From Betaproteobacteria bacterium (GTDB lineage: Bacteria > Pseudomonadota > Gammaproteobacteria > Burkholderiales > Burkholderiaceae_A): a DNA stretch of 32,749 bases. Where the stretch lies: assembly GCA_016868255.1 (NCBI GenBank), contig VGHN01000015.1, positions 1 to 32,749 on the forward strand. The letters run 5' to 3'. The translations under genes were made by a program, and so were the position numbers. Each line of letters begins with the position of its first letter. The first letter of the stretch is position 1. The notes under the pieces are model-generated. The model made no database searches, was not told where the DNA came from, and was given only the letters and a program-made list of their open reading frames with translations. Below are positions 8,296 to 15,073 of the stretch, piece by piece.

Positions 8296-8369
8296 TGGAG
8301 CGGGCGATGGGAATCGAACCCACGTCTTGAGCTTGGGAAGCTCAGGTCCTGCCATTGAACGACGCCCGC
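8296..8369 (-). tRNA. tRNA-Gly (anticodon UCC), CCA encoded
   Basis: On the minus strand the acceptor arms GCGGGCG (8369-8363) and CGCCCGC (8306-8300) pair perfectly, with discriminator T at 8299 and an encoded CCA at 8298-8296. The anticodon arm is TGAGC / TTCCCAA / GCTCA, giving anticodon UCC. The T arm contains the usual TTCGATT loop. The 5' end lies only 2 nt after the rmuC stop codon, and rhlE begins 23 nt after the CCA. Confidence 0.95.
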
Positions 8370-8371
8370 CT

Positions 8372-9496
8372 TTAGACGTCCAATCTCCCGATTGTATCTT
8401 CCTCGAGGCGATCTGAGTCAGTTATTTCGACATTTCTTAGGCTTCGCTCGATGGCCCGACTGCGAACCCCGACCTCACCAAACTTCTTGCTCGCCTCTTC
8501 AAGTTTTTTCTCTGTTGCTTCAATAACTTGTGCAAACTTATTAAACTCATTTTTAACTTGCCCGAGTACCTGCCAAACCTCGGACGAGCGCTTTTCGATG
8601 GCCAGCGTTCGAAATCCCATCTGAAGACTGTTGAGGAAGGCCAACAAATTCGTCGGGCCGCAGAGCGTGATGCGACAGTCTCGCTGAATGGTGTCTGAGA
8701 GCCCCGGACGGCGAATCACCTCCGCATAGAGCCCCTCTGTGGGGAGATAGAGAATCGCGAAGTCGGTGGTGTGGGGCGGTTCAATGTACTTATCGCGAAT
8801 CGACTTGGCCTCGAGCCTGATTCGTTGCTCGAGTTGCTTGGAGGCGGCCTCGGCCTCGACAGCATCCCCTCGGTCCTGCGCCTCAAGCAGACGTTGATAG
8901 TCCTCCATGGGGAACTTCGCATCGATGGGAAGCCATACGGGGTGGTCTGCGGACACGCCTGGGAAACGAATGGCGAATTCCACGCGCTCGTTGCTGTTGC
9001 GCCGGGTCGCGACATTTCTCTCGTACTGACTCGGCACTAGAATCTGTTCGATCATTGCTTGGAGTTGGACCTCGCCCCAAGTGCCTCGGGACTTCACGTT
9101 GGTCAGTACCTTCTTGAGGTCGCCCACCCCACTCGCCAGGCTCTGCATTTCTCCGAGCCCTCGATGAACCTGCTCGAGTCGATCCGATACAAGCTTGAAG
9201 GACTGTCCCAGGCGTTCCTCGAGGGTGCTCTGCAGTTTCTCATCGACCGTCTTTCTCATTTCCTCGAGCTTGGTCGCGTTGTCTTTCTGTATCGCCTCTA
9301 GGCGAGAGTCGATTCCCTGCTGACTCAATTCCAGGCTGCTTTGAATCTGCTGGGTTAATGATTGAATACGCAACTCCTGAGACTGGCTCTGGTGCTCGGC
9401 AACGGCCTTGAGCGCCACCAATTGGGTGGCAAGCCAGCCAAGCAGTGCCAGGCTTGCCAGCGCAATGCCAAGAATCGCAAGCAGAGCAAAATCCAT
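8372..9496 (-). CDS. rmuC: DNA recombination protein RmuC
   Basis: A 374-residue RmuC. An N-terminal membrane anchor (LLAILGIALASLALLGWLA) is followed by about 100 residues of coiled coil rich in Gln/Glu/Lys. The RmuC nuclease-like domain starts near VKSRGTWGEVQLQAMIEQIL and includes RVEFAIRFPG, LPIDAKFPMEDY and LYLPTEGLYAEV, with the conserved D.KFP acidic/lysine motif. RmuC limits recombination between inverted repeats and is thought to act near PD-(D/E)XK-like nucleases; its biochemical activity is not firmly established. The start overlaps the stop of the upstream 149-residue gene as TAATG, implying translational coupling. The stop is 2 nt from tRNA-Gly, so RNase P cleavage would leave the rmuC message with almost no 3' UTR. 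Confidence 0.94.
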   Translation of the reverse strand: MDFALLAILGIALASLALLGWLATQLVALKAVAEHQSQSQELRIQSLTQQIQSSLELSQQGIDSRLEAIQKDNATKLEEMRKTVDEKLQSTLEERLGQSFKLVSDRLEQVHRGLGEMQSLASGVGDLKKVLTNVKSRGTWGEVQLQAMIEQILVPSQYERNVATRRNSNERVEFAIRFPGVSADHPVWLPIDAKFPMEDYQRLLEAQDRGDAVEAEAASKQLEQRIRLEAKSIRDKYIEPPHTTDFAILYLPTEGLYAEVIRRPGLSDTIQRDCRITLCGPTNLLAFLNSLQMGFRTLAIEKRSSEVWQVLGQVKNEFNKFAQVIEATEKKLEEASKKFGEVGVRSRAIERSLRNVEITDSDRLEEDTIGRLDV

Positions 9497-9945
9497 TACC
9501 GCGGCGGCGCCTCGGCGGACTCTTCTGTCTTGGCCTGTAATAAGTCCGCGGGCGGGGCCTCTTTAGCGGAGCCCGTCTCGTCCGCCAGAGCCTCCTCGGA
9601 GGCCATGACTGGCTGCGCTGGAGCCGGGGGTGTGGCATTGGGGGACTGCGTATTTGGGTTACGCGCATTTGCAGCCGCGTGTTCGGCTTGTGCTTGTGCC
9701 TTGGCCGCCTCTTGTGCCTCGAAGGCCGCGAGCGCCTCCCGACGACCTGCGATCTCCTGGTTCATTTCTTGAAGCTTGGCCTGGGCAGCATCGCGGGGGC
9801 GAGCGAGTGGGTTCTCTGGTGGCTCCGCACTCTCTTTTGCGCGGCGAAGGGCCCGCATCTCGCGCTGGTGAAGAACGTAGAGCAACACCACAACGCCGAG
9901 GCCGATGAGTCCTTCAAGAACAATGATGGGCGTTGCTGGATTCAT
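9496..9945 (-). CDS. Hypothetical membrane-anchored Ala/Glu-rich protein upstream of rmuC
   Basis: A 149-residue protein I do not recognise. Residues 6-26 (PIIVLEGLIGLGVVVLLYVL) form one membrane helix, followed by a basic stretch (HQREMRALRRAK). The remainder is charged and Ala/Gln/Pro-rich, with a likely helical or coiled-coil segment around AQAKLQEMNQEIAGRREALA and a disordered Pro/Ala/Glu tail. The predicted topology is a short periplasmic or no N-terminal part with a cytoplasmic tail. Its stop overlaps the rmuC start (TAATG), so the two are translationally coupled, and RmuC is itself anchored with a coiled coil. A role as RmuC partner is an inference from this arrangement only. A -10 TAGAAT lies about 50 bp upstream. 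Confidence 0.72.
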   Translation of the reverse strand: MNPATPIIVLEGLIGLGVVVLLYVLHQREMRALRRAKESAEPPENPLARPRDAAQAKLQEMNQEIAGRREALAAFEAQEAAKAQAQAEHAAANARNPNTQSPNATPPAPAQPVMASEEALADETGSAKEAPPADLLQAKTEESAEAPPR

Positions 9946-9994
9946 AAGTCGTTTTCAGTGTTGGCATCCGAATGCCCGATGCTTTGAAGCTCAA

Positions 9995-10025
9995 ATTCTA
10001 TGCCCAACCCTGTCTCGATTGTCAG
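9995..10025 (-). promoter_or_regulatory. Probable promoter of the 149-residue gene, rmuC and tRNA-Gly run
   Basis: On the minus strand CTGACA (10025-10020) and TAGAAT (10000-9995) resemble sigma-70 elements with a long 19-bp spacer. The start would fall near 9988, giving a leader of about 43 nt. The -35 lies inside an inverted repeat (GTCAG 10021-10025, CTGAC 10031-10035). The 170-bp region between the divergent 149- and 85-residue genes also holds a second small repeat (GGCAT/ATGCC, 9963-9976). Confidence 0.4.
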
Positions 10026-10115
10026 TGGGGCTGACATCCGCTTGACGGCCGTCTGTTTTGGGCTCCCCCAGGGCAGAAAGATGGAGTCCCTTCAAACATA
10101 TTGGGGAGTAATTGC

Positions 10116-10373
10116 ATGGCAACTCTGCTCGATCGACGCCCAGGCGAGCGTCTGATATTCACGAAACGGCGCTCTTGGCGATCTCGGCCCGCCTTGCAGG
10201 TGCTGCAGGCCACATTTCTGGTTTCGGTCGCCGCGGTTGCTGTCTGGGTGCTTCAAGTCACCGATCTGGTGGAGGTCATGGAGGGCCTTGTTCAGACCCT
10301 TCGATCTGTTTTGGCGCACTCAAGCCACCGATTCATCGGTGGCCCCTCGGCGATTGCCGATGACCCCGCCTAG
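10116..10373 (+). CDS. Small hypothetical membrane protein (85 residues)
   Basis: An 85-residue ORF I do not recognise. A basic N terminus (LLDRRPGERLIFTKRRSWRS) precedes one strong hydrophobic segment, LQATFLVSVAAVAVWVLQV, and an amphipathic C-terminal half. The start at ATG 10116 is supported by GGGGAG (10103-10108) seven bases upstream. A further point for a real gene is that its TAG stop interlocks with that of the convergent 264-residue gene in a shared CTAG, the same arrangement seen at 6278. The product would be a single-span inner-membrane protein with a positively charged cytoplasmic N terminus. Function is unknown. Confidence 0.6.
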   Translation: MATLLDRRPGERLIFTKRRSWRSRPALQVLQATFLVSVAAVAVWVLQVTDLVEVMEGLVQTLRSVLAHSSHRFIGGPSAIADDPA

Positions 10374-11164
10374 CGAATGAAGTTTTGAATCGCCTTGGAG
10401 ACGCGGGCGGAGTCCTCGGACACCAGGAATCGAAGCAGCGCCACTTTGTCGTCGTAAGAGTTGGCCGTGTTGAGCAACTCCATCGAGATCTTCGGCTTCT
10501 TGGGTTTGAGGCGGGCCTTGATCTCCTCGAGCGACTCGCCATCCGCGATCTCAATGACCTCCTGAGCGGCCTGCTGCGAGGCCACCGCCTCGGCCTGGGC
10601 CTGGGCCTCGGCCAGGGCAGCGGCCTGCTGCGAGGCCACCACAGCCTCGGTCTGTGCGGTGGTGCGGGCCATTAGTTGCTTGGTGTAAAGCTTTGGATTG
10701 TTGGCGCGCTTGCTCAGTGAAATGGCACGCTGACGAACCTCTTTGGGAACAGGAGGCACCACCGAGTGCCATATAAAAAGCCCGACGCCGAGGAAAATGA
10801 GGAGCATAACGAGGAAGCCAAGAACTTCAGGGGTAAATAGAAGCTCCGGCGATTTCATGCCGATGTATGCAATGGCAATAAAAGCCACCCCAACAATCGC
10901 TGCAGAGATGACTCGGGTGTGGGGGTCCGCCGACTGGACATCGAGGTGGGTTGGGCGCTGCTTGGGAAGCTCTCTTCCATCGGTATTAATGATGGTGTAG
11001 GTCATGAAGGCCATCAGCCCAATCATCACCGCCCAGGCGGCAAGGTTCAGGGTGCCGGAGATGAGTTTCGGAAACGCCAATGAGACCGCCGTGACCAGCG
11101 CGAAGATGGGCACGATCATGGCCAGGGAGACCACGCGACGCTTAATCACTGGGGAGACTTCCAT
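10370..11164 (-). CDS. Hypothetical membrane protein with Ala/Gln-rich repeat and charged C-terminal domain
   Basis: A 264-residue protein I do not recognise. The N-terminal half has about four hydrophobic segments: near residues 12-30, 38-58, 86-102 and 113-133. It ends in a cytoplasmic-looking KEVRQRAISLSKRA. A low-complexity linker follows with two copies of ASQQAA, encoded by a 22-bp direct repeat (10565-10586 and 10619-10640). The C terminus is a compact helical region (SLEEIKARLKPKKPK, then DDKVALLRFLVSEDSARVS and IQNFIR). That last helix pair loosely resembles the FliG-binding tail of FliF, which may be chance. AAAGGG lies about 10 nt before the ATG. The stop is shared with the 85-residue gene. 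Confidence 0.75.
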   Translation of the reverse strand: MEVSPVIKRRVVSLAMIVPIFALVTAVSLAFPKLISGTLNLAAWAVMIGLMAFMTYTIINTDGRELPKQRPTHLDVQSADPHTRVISAAIVGVAFIAIAYIGMKSPELLFTPEVLGFLVMLLIFLGVGLFIWHSVVPPVPKEVRQRAISLSKRANNPKLYTKQLMARTTAQTEAVVASQQAAALAEAQAQAEAVASQQAAQEVIEIADGESLEEIKARLKPKKPKISMELLNTANSYDDKVALLRFLVSEDSARVSKAIQNFIR

Positions 11165-11308
11165 GCGGCAATGCCCTTTCAGCGAGTGTTTGGCCGCTCG
11201 AACCCGGCCCTCATGGGGTGTATCGGCCCAAAACCGACAAACTGAAGCGGAGGCTGTCCCAAGCAGGCCCCCGGCAGGGGAATCTAAATGTGAGTCCTGG
11301 ACTGCTAG

Positions 11309-11788
11309 TTACTTCTTCTCATCCTTCTTGGCAGGGGCGCCCACCGGCTTGGGTGGAGGGCGAGGATCCATTGCGCAGGCCCACTCGGCCAGTCGGGCAT
11401 CGAGCTTCCCAGGCGTGATGGGTCGCCACTCGAGGTTTTCTGCCCTGAGTGACGCGATGATCTGGCCCGCCCCATCGGTTCCTGCATAAGAGACAACGAG
11501 CATTGATCGAATCTCATTGGACTGGCAGTTGATTTCTTCTCGGGTGCGGGTGGACATGGCGCCAATAGGGGAGCGCTCAATCAGGTTGGTCAAGCGCCAA
11601 ATCAGTCGGAGATCTTCGCGCTTTGTGCGTTCTCCGTCGACGCGATCGACGTCGAGAAAGTGTTTGACCCGAGGCGGCTCCTCCGCAATGAATCGGTAAG
11701 TCACTTGAGCCTCCGACGGAGCCGAGAGGCCCACGACAATGAACAGGGCCACAAGGGCAGTGATCTGAAGCTTGGGGAGGGGGAGCAT
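11309..11788 (-). CDS. Secreted protein with surface-adhesin-E-like domain
   Basis: A 159-residue exported protein. A signal peptide spans about residues 1-27 (LVALFIVVGLSAPSEA, then QVTYRF). The mature part carries EINCQSNEIRSMLVVSY, two Cys about 60 residues apart, and EWRPITPGKLDARLAEWAC. This Cys..., W...I.PG, W.C pattern matches the surface-adhesin protein E-like domain common in betaproteobacteria; the function of most members is unknown. The C terminus is a Pro/Lys tail (PPPKPVGAPAKKDEKK). It is preceded by TAGAAT six bases from the ATG, so the message may be leaderless. It lies 19 bp downstream of the ABC permease gene. Confidence 0.75.
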   Translation of the reverse strand: MLPLPKLQITALVALFIVVGLSAPSEAQVTYRFIAEEPPRVKHFLDVDRVDGERTKREDLRLIWRLTNLIERSPIGAMSTRTREEINCQSNEIRSMLVVSYAGTDGAGQIIASLRAENLEWRPITPGKLDARLAEWACAMDPRPPPKPVGAPAKKDEKK

Positions 11789-11794
11789 TTCCCC

Positions 11795-11800
11795 ATTCTA
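11795..11800 (-). promoter_or_regulatory. -10 element in leaderless position for the surface-adhesin-E-like gene
   Basis: On the minus strand TAGAAT (5/6 to consensus) ends six bases (GGGGAA) before the ATG at 11788. GGGGAA abuts the start codon, too close to act as a Shine-Dalgarno. No convincing -35 is visible, as that position falls in the end of the upstream ABC permease gene. Confidence 0.45.
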
Positions 11801-11807
11801 GCGAAGC

Positions 11808-12596
11808 TCAGGCCAATCCGAAACGTTTGTGGGTGAGTCGACTTGCGATGGAGAACGAAATTAGGGCGAAGCCGATCAAGGTGAGCAGCGGCAAGATGGG
11901 TGCCGATGGCCACTCATCTAGGAACAGCGGTCGCACCAGATTGACACTCGCGGTCAGTGGCAATAAATCGGCCAGAAGGCCCAGCGCGTGTGGCAACTGT
12001 TCGCGGGGAAAATAGACGCCCGAGAGAAATGTCATGGGTGTTAGAAAGAGGGTGATGTAGTAGGTGAAGAAATCGTAGCCTTTGGCCAAGGCGTTAAAGA
12101 TGAGCGCAAGGCTCGCAAAGCAAATGCCAGTTAGAAATAGGAGCGGCAGGGCGGCGAGGAGCTTGACGGAATAGGAAATTCCCAGGGCGAGCATGACGAG
12201 CAAAATCGCACTCGCCGTGAAGAGGGACTTAAAGCCTGCCCAGACCAACTCAGCAAAAATAATGTCATTGAGGTTCACCGGGGCATTCATGATGCCGTCC
12301 CAAGTCTTCTGGGGAGACATGCGAGAGTAGGCGGAATAGAGCGCCTCGAAGCTTGCTGCCGTCATGGTACTTGCGCAGATCGAGCCACTCGCTAAAAACA
12401 CCAGGTAACTCAACTCCTGGTCTGCAAAGCGAACAGAGCCCACCAGAGCACCCACCCCAAATCCGAAGGCCACTAAAACGAACAACGGCTCGGCAATATT
12501 CCCAATGAGGCTGGGCCAGAAGAGCTTTCGCCAGACCATGAAGTTGCGCAGGAATACCGGTAGCCAGGCCCGAGAGACAAAGAAGGGGTTGTTCAC
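11808..12596 (-). CDS. ABC-2 type transporter permease, NodJ-like
   Basis: A 262-residue integral membrane protein with about six helices, typical of the ABC-2 permease group that includes NodJ. Recognisable parts are FMVWRKLFWPSLIGNIAEPL at the N terminus, LVFLASGSICASTMTAASFE, and the FLTPMTFLSGVYFPREQLP segment characteristic of this family. The ATG overlaps the stop of the ATPase gene (ATGA, 12593-12596), so the two are one export system. NodIJ proteins export lipochitin oligosaccharides in rhizobia, but homologues outside symbionts have other, unknown substrates, and nothing here suggests Nod factor synthesis. Export of a lipid, polysaccharide or drug is the reasonable range. Confidence 0.87.
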   Translation of the reverse strand: MNNPFFVSRAWLPVFLRNFMVWRKLFWPSLIGNIAEPLFVLVAFGFGVGALVGSVRFADQELSYLVFLASGSICASTMTAASFEALYSAYSRMSPQKTWDGIMNAPVNLNDIIFAELVWAGFKSLFTASAILLVMLALGISYSVKLLAALPLLFLTGICFASLALIFNALAKGYDFFTYYITLFLTPMTFLSGVYFPREQLPHALGLLADLLPLTASVNLVRPLFLDEWPSAPILPLLTLIGFALISFSIASRLTHKRFGLA

Positions 12597-13519
12597 GATG
12601 CCTCTCGAATCTGTCGGCCAGTGAGTTTCAAGAAGACGTCCTCCAAGTTTGCGGGGCGATGCAGCACTCGAAGTGCTGGCATGGCCTCGAGCGCCTGAAG
12701 GAGTCGGTGCGGTTCTTGACCGTAGAAAAACACCGTCTCACCGCTCTGCTCAAGTCTGTCGGAATACTCAGTGAACTGGGGCAGGGCATCCATTAACCCC
12801 GGACCAAATACCTCCACCACGTGTGGCTCGACATGCTCGGAGATGAGCGCCCGGGGAGATCCTTGCGCAATTTTTCTCCCGTGGTCGATCACCACAATCT
12901 GATCGCAAAGCCGCTCGGCCTCATCCATAAAGTGTGTGGTGAGAAGAATCGAGGTGCCCTCCTTGCGCAGGCGATTGAGCCGCTCCCACATCAGGTGACG
13001 AGCCTGGGGGTCCAGCCCAGTGGTGGGTTCATCAAGAACCAGAAGGCGGGGGCCATTCACAAGGGCTCGGGCCAGGCTCAATCGTCGCTTCATGCCGCCC
13101 GATAGGGCATCAATTCTTGCCTTGGCCTTGTGGCGCAACGCGGCAAACTCGAGAAGGCTCGGCGTTCGCTCGATGATGGTCTTTGCCGGAATTCCGAAGT
13201 AGCGGCCGTAGGCCAGAAGGTTTTCCTCGCAATTGAAATCGGGATCCAGGGTATCGAACTGGCCCACAACGCCAAGCTGGGCGCGGATTTGGCGGCTAAA
13301 GAGCGGCTGTTTCAGGCCGAAGACAGAAATAGATCCGCTGTCGGGCTTACTCAAACCAAGCAGCATACGGATTGTGGTGGTCTTGCCTGCGCCATTGGGG
13401 CCGATGAGGCCTAGGCACTGCCCCGGCAGTATCTCGAGGTCGAGTGACTGAACCACCTGCTGGCTCCCGAGTTGCTTGCAGACAGCCGTCGCCTCAAGCA
13501 GTGGGGTCTGCGTGGACAT
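12593..13519 (-). CDS. ABC transporter ATP-binding protein, NodI-like
   Basis: A 308-residue ABC ATPase with Walker A GPNGAGKTTT, Q loop VGQFDTLDPDF, signature LSGGMKRRLSLARAL, Walker B LLVLDEPTTGLDP and switch histidine TTHFMDEAERL. The arrangement and the C-terminal extension of about 80 residues match the NodI/daunorubicin-resistance exporter group. It drives the permease encoded by the overlapping downstream gene. I chose ATG at 13519; the frame is open to a TTG at 13567, but that codon abuts the divergent gene and adds unlikely residues. No good Shine-Dalgarno sequence is seen. The 48-bp gap to the divergent 214-residue gene must hold both promoters. Confidence 0.9.
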   Translation of the reverse strand: MSTQTPLLEATAVCKQLGSQQVVQSLDLEILPGQCLGLIGPNGAGKTTTIRMLLGLSKPDSGSISVFGLKQPLFSRQIRAQLGVVGQFDTLDPDFNCEENLLAYGRYFGIPAKTIIERTPSLLEFAALRHKAKARIDALSGGMKRRLSLARALVNGPRLLVLDEPTTGLDPQARHLMWERLNRLRKEGTSILLTTHFMDEAERLCDQIVVIDHGRKIAQGSPRALISEHVEPHVVEVFGPGLMDALPQFTEYSDRLEQSGETVFFYGQEPHRLLQALEAMPALRVLHRPANLEDVFLKLTGRQIREAS

Positions 13520-13567
13520 GGATCGTGTAAATTCCGGAATAGGTTGCCTGTCGGCGGAAGAATTCAA

Positions 13568-14212
13568 ATGAAAAAATTCATCATCATTATTGCGATTTTA
13601 GGACTACTCCTCATTGGGGCCAGCGGCTTTGCCTTCCTGCAGTGGCAGTCGGCCTCCGAACTCCAGGCCGAGGTCGATACGCTCAAAGGCGAAATTCAGT
13701 CCCAAAACCAGCAAATTGGGGGTATGTCTCGCATTGAAGAGTTGCTTGCCAAAGAAAAACAGTTTGATGCCGTGAGGGACGCGCTCTCTGGCGGTGTTGT
13801 GCTGGGTGATGTTGAGAATCTCGTGCGCAATGCCAAGGACCCGGGTGCCGAGAGAGTCCTTGGGCTGGGCGCCCTTCGAATGATGGTCAAGGGCAAGGAC
13901 GACCCATCGGTGGCGGAGGCCTTCGAGAAAGCCATTCAGATGATGGATATCAAGAGCCGCCTTGTGGCGACCTGCGCAGCCCAGGCCGGCCTTGCAGCAA
14001 CGGGTGCCAAGACCAGCATCATGAGCGAGTGTGCCAAATTGAAGCAGGCGGCCAAGCCTCCAGCAGAGGGGGCTCCCGCGGAGGCCGCTGCTGCAGCAAC
14101 AGCGCCAGCCGCTAGCGCTCCCGCAGCGGGCACAGCGGCTCCGGCTGCTGCAACTCCAGCGACGCCAGCGCCTGCCGCACCGGCCCAGCCCGCGGTTCCT
14201 CCTAAGAAATAG
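13568..14212 (+). CDS. Hypothetical membrane-anchored protein with Ala/Pro-rich tail
   Basis: A 214-residue protein I do not recognise. The N terminus (KKFIIIIAILGLLLIGASGF) is a signal anchor. A coiled coil (SELQAEVDTLKGEIQSQNQQ) and a helical middle part with a TPR-like feel (EKQFDAVRDALSGG, then DPSVAEAFEKAI) follow. The last 65 residues are almost pure Ala/Pro, ending VPPKK, consistent with a periplasmic spacer or wall-spanning segment. The start at ATG 13568 is preceded by GGAAGAA. The frame extends upstream to 13472, but there it is antisense to the ABC ATPase gene. The gene end overlaps the convergent hydrolase by 11 bp. Confidence 0.72.
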   Translation: MKKFIIIIAILGLLLIGASGFAFLQWQSASELQAEVDTLKGEIQSQNQQIGGMSRIEELLAKEKQFDAVRDALSGGVVLGDVENLVRNAKDPGAERVLGLGALRMMVKGKDDPSVAEAFEKAIQMMDIKSRLVATCAAQAGLAATGAKTSIMSECAKLKQAAKPPAEGAPAEAAAAATAPAASAPAAGTAAPAAATPATPAPAAPAQPAVPPKK

Positions 14213-15065
14213 ACTTTACAAAGTCTCGAATGACCGAGAGGCTTGCTCGGTCGTAGGGCACGGGGTGGCCGGCCTGCGGGAAAACCGAGAACTGAACCCG
14301 GGGATTGAGCGATCGCATGCGCTCTTCCTCGGCGTCGTCAATCACATCCGACTCTCCGCCGCGAAGGATCAGGGTTGGAAGCTCAACCTGGCGAAACAGA
14401 TTGCGAAAGTCGACCCCATGGAAGGTGGTCTCGTGGGGCAGATCAAGATGCCGAGGCTTCTGAACCGCACGAAGCAGGCGCGGGTCAACGCCCAGTTCCT
14501 GCGCCATCTCATTGACGTTTCCGAAGAGTCCCGCACCTTTGGTCACGCTTCCGATCCCGGTCATTAGGCCAAAAATACCGCCCCAGGGCAGCATAGAGCT
14601 GACGTCATTCAGGATGATGCTCGCAATGCCATCGGGTCGGTTCTGTGCGAGATACATTGCCAACAAACCACCCATACTCGTTCCGACCAGGTGGAGACGG
14701 GGAGGCGGGCGGTCTCGGAAGATCCCCTTGCTTGCGGCACCAGCACTGCCACGCATACGGCCTTGAATATGGGCCAGAACGATCCCCAGGTCACTGAGGT
14801 ATCCGCTCATGTTGTAGTGGGACTCCTCCGCCATGGGGTCGCTGGTTCCGCGGCCGGCGTAATCAAACAGAATTATGCGGCAGTCGTCGGCGAGGGCGCT
14901 CACCAGGCCCTGAAAATGAGATTGGGTCTCGAGAAGCCCGGGGAGGCAGAGCAACACGTCTCTGGTGGACTCCGGACCAATGTCCTGGCCCCCTAGCCAA
15001 CGCGAGCGTTCTGCTCCGACAACAAGAAGCCTAAAGTGCTCCTGGCGCACTTGAGAAGATGCCAT
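14202..15065 (-). CDS. Alpha/beta hydrolase fold protein
   Basis: A 287-residue alpha/beta hydrolase. LLCLPGLLETQSHF gives the oxyanion-hole region, and LFDYAGRGTSDP is the classic second-strand G.G.S motif. The nucleophile serine is in LVGTSMGG, the acid lies in the LRGGESDVI region, and the histidine is in QAGHPVPYD. The catalytic triad is complete. Substrate is not inferable: haloalkane dehalogenase-, esterase- and epoxide hydrolase-like enzymes share these features. An Arg/Gly/Ala loop around residues 105-120 looks like an insertion. The start is 8 bp after the fbpC stop, so it is probably the second gene of an fbpC transcript, though no functional link is obvious. Confidence 0.87.
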   Translation of the reverse strand: MASSQVRQEHFRLLVVGAERSRWLGGQDIGPESTRDVLLCLPGLLETQSHFQGLVSALADDCRIILFDYAGRGTSDPMAEESHYNMSGYLSDLGIVLAHIQGRMRGSAGAASKGIFRDRPPPRLHLVGTSMGGLLAMYLAQNRPDGIASIILNDVSSMLPWGGIFGLMTGIGSVTKGAGLFGNVNEMAQELGVDPRLLRAVQKPRHLDLPHETTFHGVDFRNLFRQVELPTLILRGGESDVIDDAEEERMRSLNPRVQFSVFPQAGHPVPYDRASLSVIRDFVKSIS

Positions 15066-15073
15066 GGCGTAAT

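Noticed and set aside
8273-8323. A 17-codon upstream extension of rhlE
   Set aside because: It runs through the tRNA-Gly gene, and the DEAD-box protein starts naturally at MSSFSGLGL.
11260-11285. A CCCC/GGGG hairpin downstream of the surface-adhesin-E-like gene as a terminator
   Set aside because: The stem is only 4 bp and no T run follows on the minus strand.
11808-13519. The NodIJ-like pair as a nodulation or symbiosis locus
   Set aside because: No nodABC or related genes are present, and NodIJ-like exporters are common in non-symbiotic betaproteobacteria.
12593-13567. A longer ATPase start at TTG 13567
   Set aside because: It abuts the divergent gene's ATG, leaving no promoter space, and adds residues outside the ABC domain; ATG 13519 is preferred.
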